Shown here: in pieces, positions 61,928-64,000 of the stretch
How the letters are laid out: the number at the start of each line of letters is the position of its first letter
Position numbering within the stretch: the first letter of the stretch is position 1
NCBI GenBank assembly: GCA_963777165.1
Contig: CAVZPO010000026.1
Span: forward strand, 1-64,000
Length of the DNA: 64,000 nucleotides
Direction: 5' to 3'
From: DYJB01 sp963777165
Lineage (GTDB): Bacteria > Chloroflexota > Anaerolineae > Anaerolineales > E44-bin32
The notes under the pieces: model-generated
Database searches by the model: none
What the model saw: the letters and a program-made list of their open reading frames with translations, nothing else
Told to the model about the DNA's origin: nothing
Program-made: the position numbers and the translations under genes

Positions 61928-62210
61928 GGGCCTCCTCATCGAGTTCGGGTCCGGCGCCGGTCTGCTGGCGGCGGATGAGGGCCAGCTTGCGTTCGCGCGG
62001 CAAGGCCTTGAGGGCTCGCTCGCGGCGCATGGCGGTGCGCAGGTCCGGGTGATCTTCGACGACCGCCAGGCTGACCGGAGGATGGGCACGGGTGTAGCGC
62101 GCCCCGCGGCCGGAGGTGTGCTGATGCAGACGGCGTTCGGGATCGGTGGTCAGCCCGGTGTACAGGCTCCCGTCAGTGCATTCGAGGATGTAACAGTAGT
62201 AGTGTCGCAT
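61920..62210 (-). CDS. GIY-YIG endonuclease-like protein (UPF0213)
   Basis: 96 residues from ATG 62210. 'MRHYYCYILECTDGSLYTGLTTDPERRLHQHTSGRGARYTR' carries the YIG-like 'YCYILEC...LYTG' motif and the conserved Arg. The start is set by a TATAAT box 7 bases upstream. These short proteins are not known to cut DNA in vivo. Confidence 0.85.
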   Translation of the reverse strand: MRHYYCYILECTDGSLYTGLTTDPERRLHQHTSGRGARYTRAHPPVSLAVVEDHPDLRTAMRRERALKALPRERKLALIRRQQTGAGPELDEEAHA

Positions 62211-62217
62211 CGGCGGC

Positions 62218-62246
62218 ATTATACGCCCCGGCTGCGGGCCGACCAA
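62218..62246 (-). promoter_or_regulatory. Leaderless promoter of the GIY-YIG/kbl operon
   Basis: On the minus strand TTGGTC (62246-62241), 17-base spacer, TATAAT (62223-62218), then 7 bases and ATG 62210. No ribosome binding site is present. Confidence 0.65.
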
Positions 62247-62290
62247 ATGCAGACGACGAATTTACGGTTGGGCCGCGGGGGAGCGGACGC

Positions 62291-62920
62291 TCAGTCGCGG
62301 ATGAAGTGACCGACCTCGTACAGCGCGCCGGTCAGCCCGAGCGGGCCGCGCAGCGTTCGCACGCGCACGCGTTGGAACGTGCGGTCGGCCGCGGCGGCGA
62401 TCTGCGCTTGGGTGGAGAAGTGGTGCTGGTGGATGTCGTAGCCGAGGGCGCGGAACGCCAGGACCATCAACGGACGTTCCACCGGAGCGCCGTAGACCAC
62501 TTGCCCGCCGGGCCTCAGGACGCGGCGGACTTCCTCGAACGCTAGCCGTAGGTCCGCCGGCCGCAAGTGCTCCAGGATGCTGATCATCAGCACGCTGTCG
62601 AAAAAACCGTCGGCATACGGCAGGCTGCGAACGTCGCCCTGCCGCAGGTGGGTCTCGACGCCGCGCTCCCGAAAGAAGCGGGTGATCTCGTCGGTCGAGG
62701 CCGTCAGGTCCAGGCCGTGGATCTCCGAGTACGTGTCGTGCAGGTTGAAGAATGTCAGACCGGTGCCGAAGCCGATCTCCAGCACGCGCTTCCCGCCCGT
62801 CAGCTCTTCGAGACACATCTCGACCCGACGCCGGTACAGCCCCCCCAGGCCGGGCACGCCGTAGAAGCGGATCGGGTCGTCGCGGTTGACGCCGACGTAC
62901 TCAGAGGGATGAGGAGCCAT
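62291..62920 (-). CDS. SAM-dependent methyltransferase (class I)
   Basis: 209 residues from ATG 62920 (the upstream TTG is less likely). 'KRVLEIGFGTGLTFFNLHDTYSEIHGLDLTAS' holds the SAM motif, 'GDVRSLPYADGFFDSVLMISILEHL' motifs II-III. The family includes quinone and lipid methyltransferases; the substrate is unknown. Confidence 0.82.
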   Translation of the reverse strand: MAPHPSEYVGVNRDDPIRFYGVPGLGGLYRRRVEMCLEELTGGKRVLEIGFGTGLTFFNLHDTYSEIHGLDLTASTDEITRFFRERGVETHLRQGDVRSLPYADGFFDSVLMISILEHLRPADLRLAFEEVRRVLRPGGQVVYGAPVERPLMVLAFRALGYDIHQHHFSTQAQIAAAADRTFQRVRVRTLRGPLGLTGALYEVGHFIRD

Positions 62921-63001
62921 GTGCTCCGCCAATGCGGCCAGCGGCGGGTAGGTTGCCCGAGGAGAGGGCAGGTGTCGACTGGCCGGACGAGGTCATGGAA
63001 T

Positions 63002-64000
63002 TCAGGAGCTCCCTCCCAAGCTGCGCCCGCGCGGCTGGGCCGGAGAGAAGGCACAGTCGGGTGGAGGTCCGCCGGCCTCACGGCTGCCCGAGACAGACAG
63101 AGCCGGAACTTGGGGCGGCGCGACGACTGCGTCTCCGCGGCCTTCATGCGTTTCTGATCCGCGTCCTGTCTTGCCCCTTGCTCTCCCCAACCCGAACATT
63201 CGCTCCAGCGGACTCGGGCCTTCGACGGGCGGGGCCGGGCGCATCTCCTCCGCCTCCCAGTCTCCCTTGCGCCGGGCATGGATCCAGGCGGCGCGAGCCT
63301 GCGCAGCATCCGAGATTCGGCGTGTCAGCGCTTCGTCATCGCCAGACCCTAGTGCGGCCCGCCACTCTCCGAGTTCGGAGAGCAGCGCGTCGAGTTTGGC
63401 AGACAGGCTGGCTCGGTTGAGGTTGAGCGAATCGCCGACCTGCTGCGGGTCGAGGTCGGCCAGGAGTGCCGTGCCCCGGGTGAAGGCCGATCCGGTCAAC
63501 CGGCGCGCGTCCCTCCAGCCAGGTTGACGGGTGGACATATTCATCAGGGCAGCGGCGAGCAGAATCGGCAGCCCATCGGTCGCCGCCGTGGCGGCGTCAA
63601 GTTCGGCTGGATCGAGGAAGAATGCACGGGCTCCCATGATTCGCACCAGGCTCGCGGCGACGTCGATCGCCGATTGCGGCGTCCCGCGCGGCATGACCAG
63701 GGCCATGACCCCGCCGGCGAATCCTGCGTGCTCGGAAGCCGCCTCAGGCTCTGCGGCGACGACGGAGGCCCCCTCCACGGGGACGGCGCCGACGTAGGAA
63801 CGTCCCGCAGGCAAATGCTCCGCGCACCACGCCATGATCGGGGATTGCACCGGACTCGTGCTGAGGACGAGCGCGCCCTCACCCAGCCGCGGGGCAAGCC
63901 TCTCGAGCGCGGGGATCATCTCACCCGGGGGGAGCGACAGGATGCTCAGGTCGCACTCGGTGGGGATTTCATCCAGGTCTCCGATGATTCGATCCACGAC
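63002..64000 (-). CDS. tyrA: Prephenate dehydrogenase-like protein (partial at window end)
   Basis: The frame is open to the window edge, so the N-terminal Rossmann start is missing. 'CDLSILSLPPGEMIPALERLAPRLGEGALVLSTSPVQSP' and 'GFAGGVMALVMPRGTPQSAIDVAASLVRIMGARAFFLDPAELDAATAATDGLPILLAAAL' fit the TyrA family, which oxidises prephenate or arogenate to make tyrosine. The C-terminus after about 'RMFGLGRARGK' is low in recognisable features and may be a false extension past a lost stop. Confidence 0.7.
   Translation of the reverse strand, partial: VVDRIIGDLDEIPTECDLSILSLPPGEMIPALERLAPRLGEGALVLSTSPVQSPIMAWCAEHLPAGRSYVGAVPVEGASVVAAEPEAASEHAGFAGGVMALVMPRGTPQSAIDVAASLVRIMGARAFFLDPAELDAATAATDGLPILLAAALMNMSTRQPGWRDARRLTGSAFTRGTALLADLDPQQVGDSLNLNRASLSAKLDALLSELGEWRAALGSGDDEALTRRISDAAQARAAWIHARRKGDWEAEEMRPAPPVEGPSPLERMFGLGRARGKTGRGSETHEGRGDAVVAPPQVPALSVSGSREAGGPPPDCAFSPAQPRGRSLGGSS

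Overview
This 64 kb window is a high-GC bacterial chromosome fragment, most likely from a Chloroflexota lineage close to Anaerolineae. That placement is an inference. It rests on the Thr/Pro-rich 'TPTPTATPT' extracellular linkers, a T-box leader in front of pheS, Zn-ribbon PheS and YceD proteins, and many unidentified membrane-anchored proteins. No rRNA or other decisive marker is present.

Layout. Bases 1-8770 are visibly less GC-rich than the rest and are badly eroded: the end of a pyruvate:ferredoxin oxidoreductase (porA, frameshifted porB), a 4-hydroxybutyryl-CoA dehydratase homologue spread over all three frames, a frameshifted aldo/keto reductase and SDR, one intact aldo/keto reductase, and remnants of three transposase genes (two IS3-like, one IS91-like). 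The region stops exactly at the 3' end of a tRNA-Val(CAC) gene, the geometry expected for a tRNA-targeted island that has since decayed. From about 8.9 kb onward the sequence is a dense ordinary chromosome.

8.9-22 kb holds a HAD phosphatase, a DUF389-SH3 membrane protein, a Fur-type regulator with a znuABC metal-uptake operon, a TPR/TM/HExxH putative metalloprotease, a NarL-type histidine kinase, a membrane protein plus zinc ribbon plus thioredoxin reductase, an alpha/beta hydrolase and an MscS channel. 22-32 kb holds rdgB, yceD-rpoD (primary sigma factor), cinA, xseA-xseB, a divergent PAP2 protein, murJ and mprF. 32-45 kb holds a P-type Mg ATPase and CorA, a methyltransferase, a thioesterase, two SIMPL lipoproteins, a lactate permease with a D-2-hydroxyacid dehydrogenase, a HAD protein, an MBL hydrolase and an MFS transporter. 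44-52 kb holds an ECF sigma factor translationally coupled to an O6-methylguanine methyltransferase, a DUF2917/Lrp/EamA group, and pheS-orf-pheT behind a T-box riboswitch whose specifier is UUC (Phe). 52-64 kb holds a GAF protein, a cold-shock protein, a nucleotide N-hydrolase-like protein, GNAT, NifU-like and cNMP-binding proteins, a class V aminotransferase, mobA, an AmmeMemoRadiSam enzyme, a five-haem cytochrome, kbl, a GIY-YIG protein, a methyltransferase and a TyrA-like dehydrogenase.

Two patterns run through the window. First, many promoters are clear sigma-70 type (TTGACA-N17-TATAAT-like), and several place the -10 box only 6-11 bases before the start codon, pointing to leaderless mRNAs. 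Second, single-base indels break otherwise well-conserved genes (HAD 8980, DUF389-SH3, histidine kinase, mprF, thioesterase). These may be sequence errors, and they create false fusions such as the 1423-codon mprF-murJ frame.
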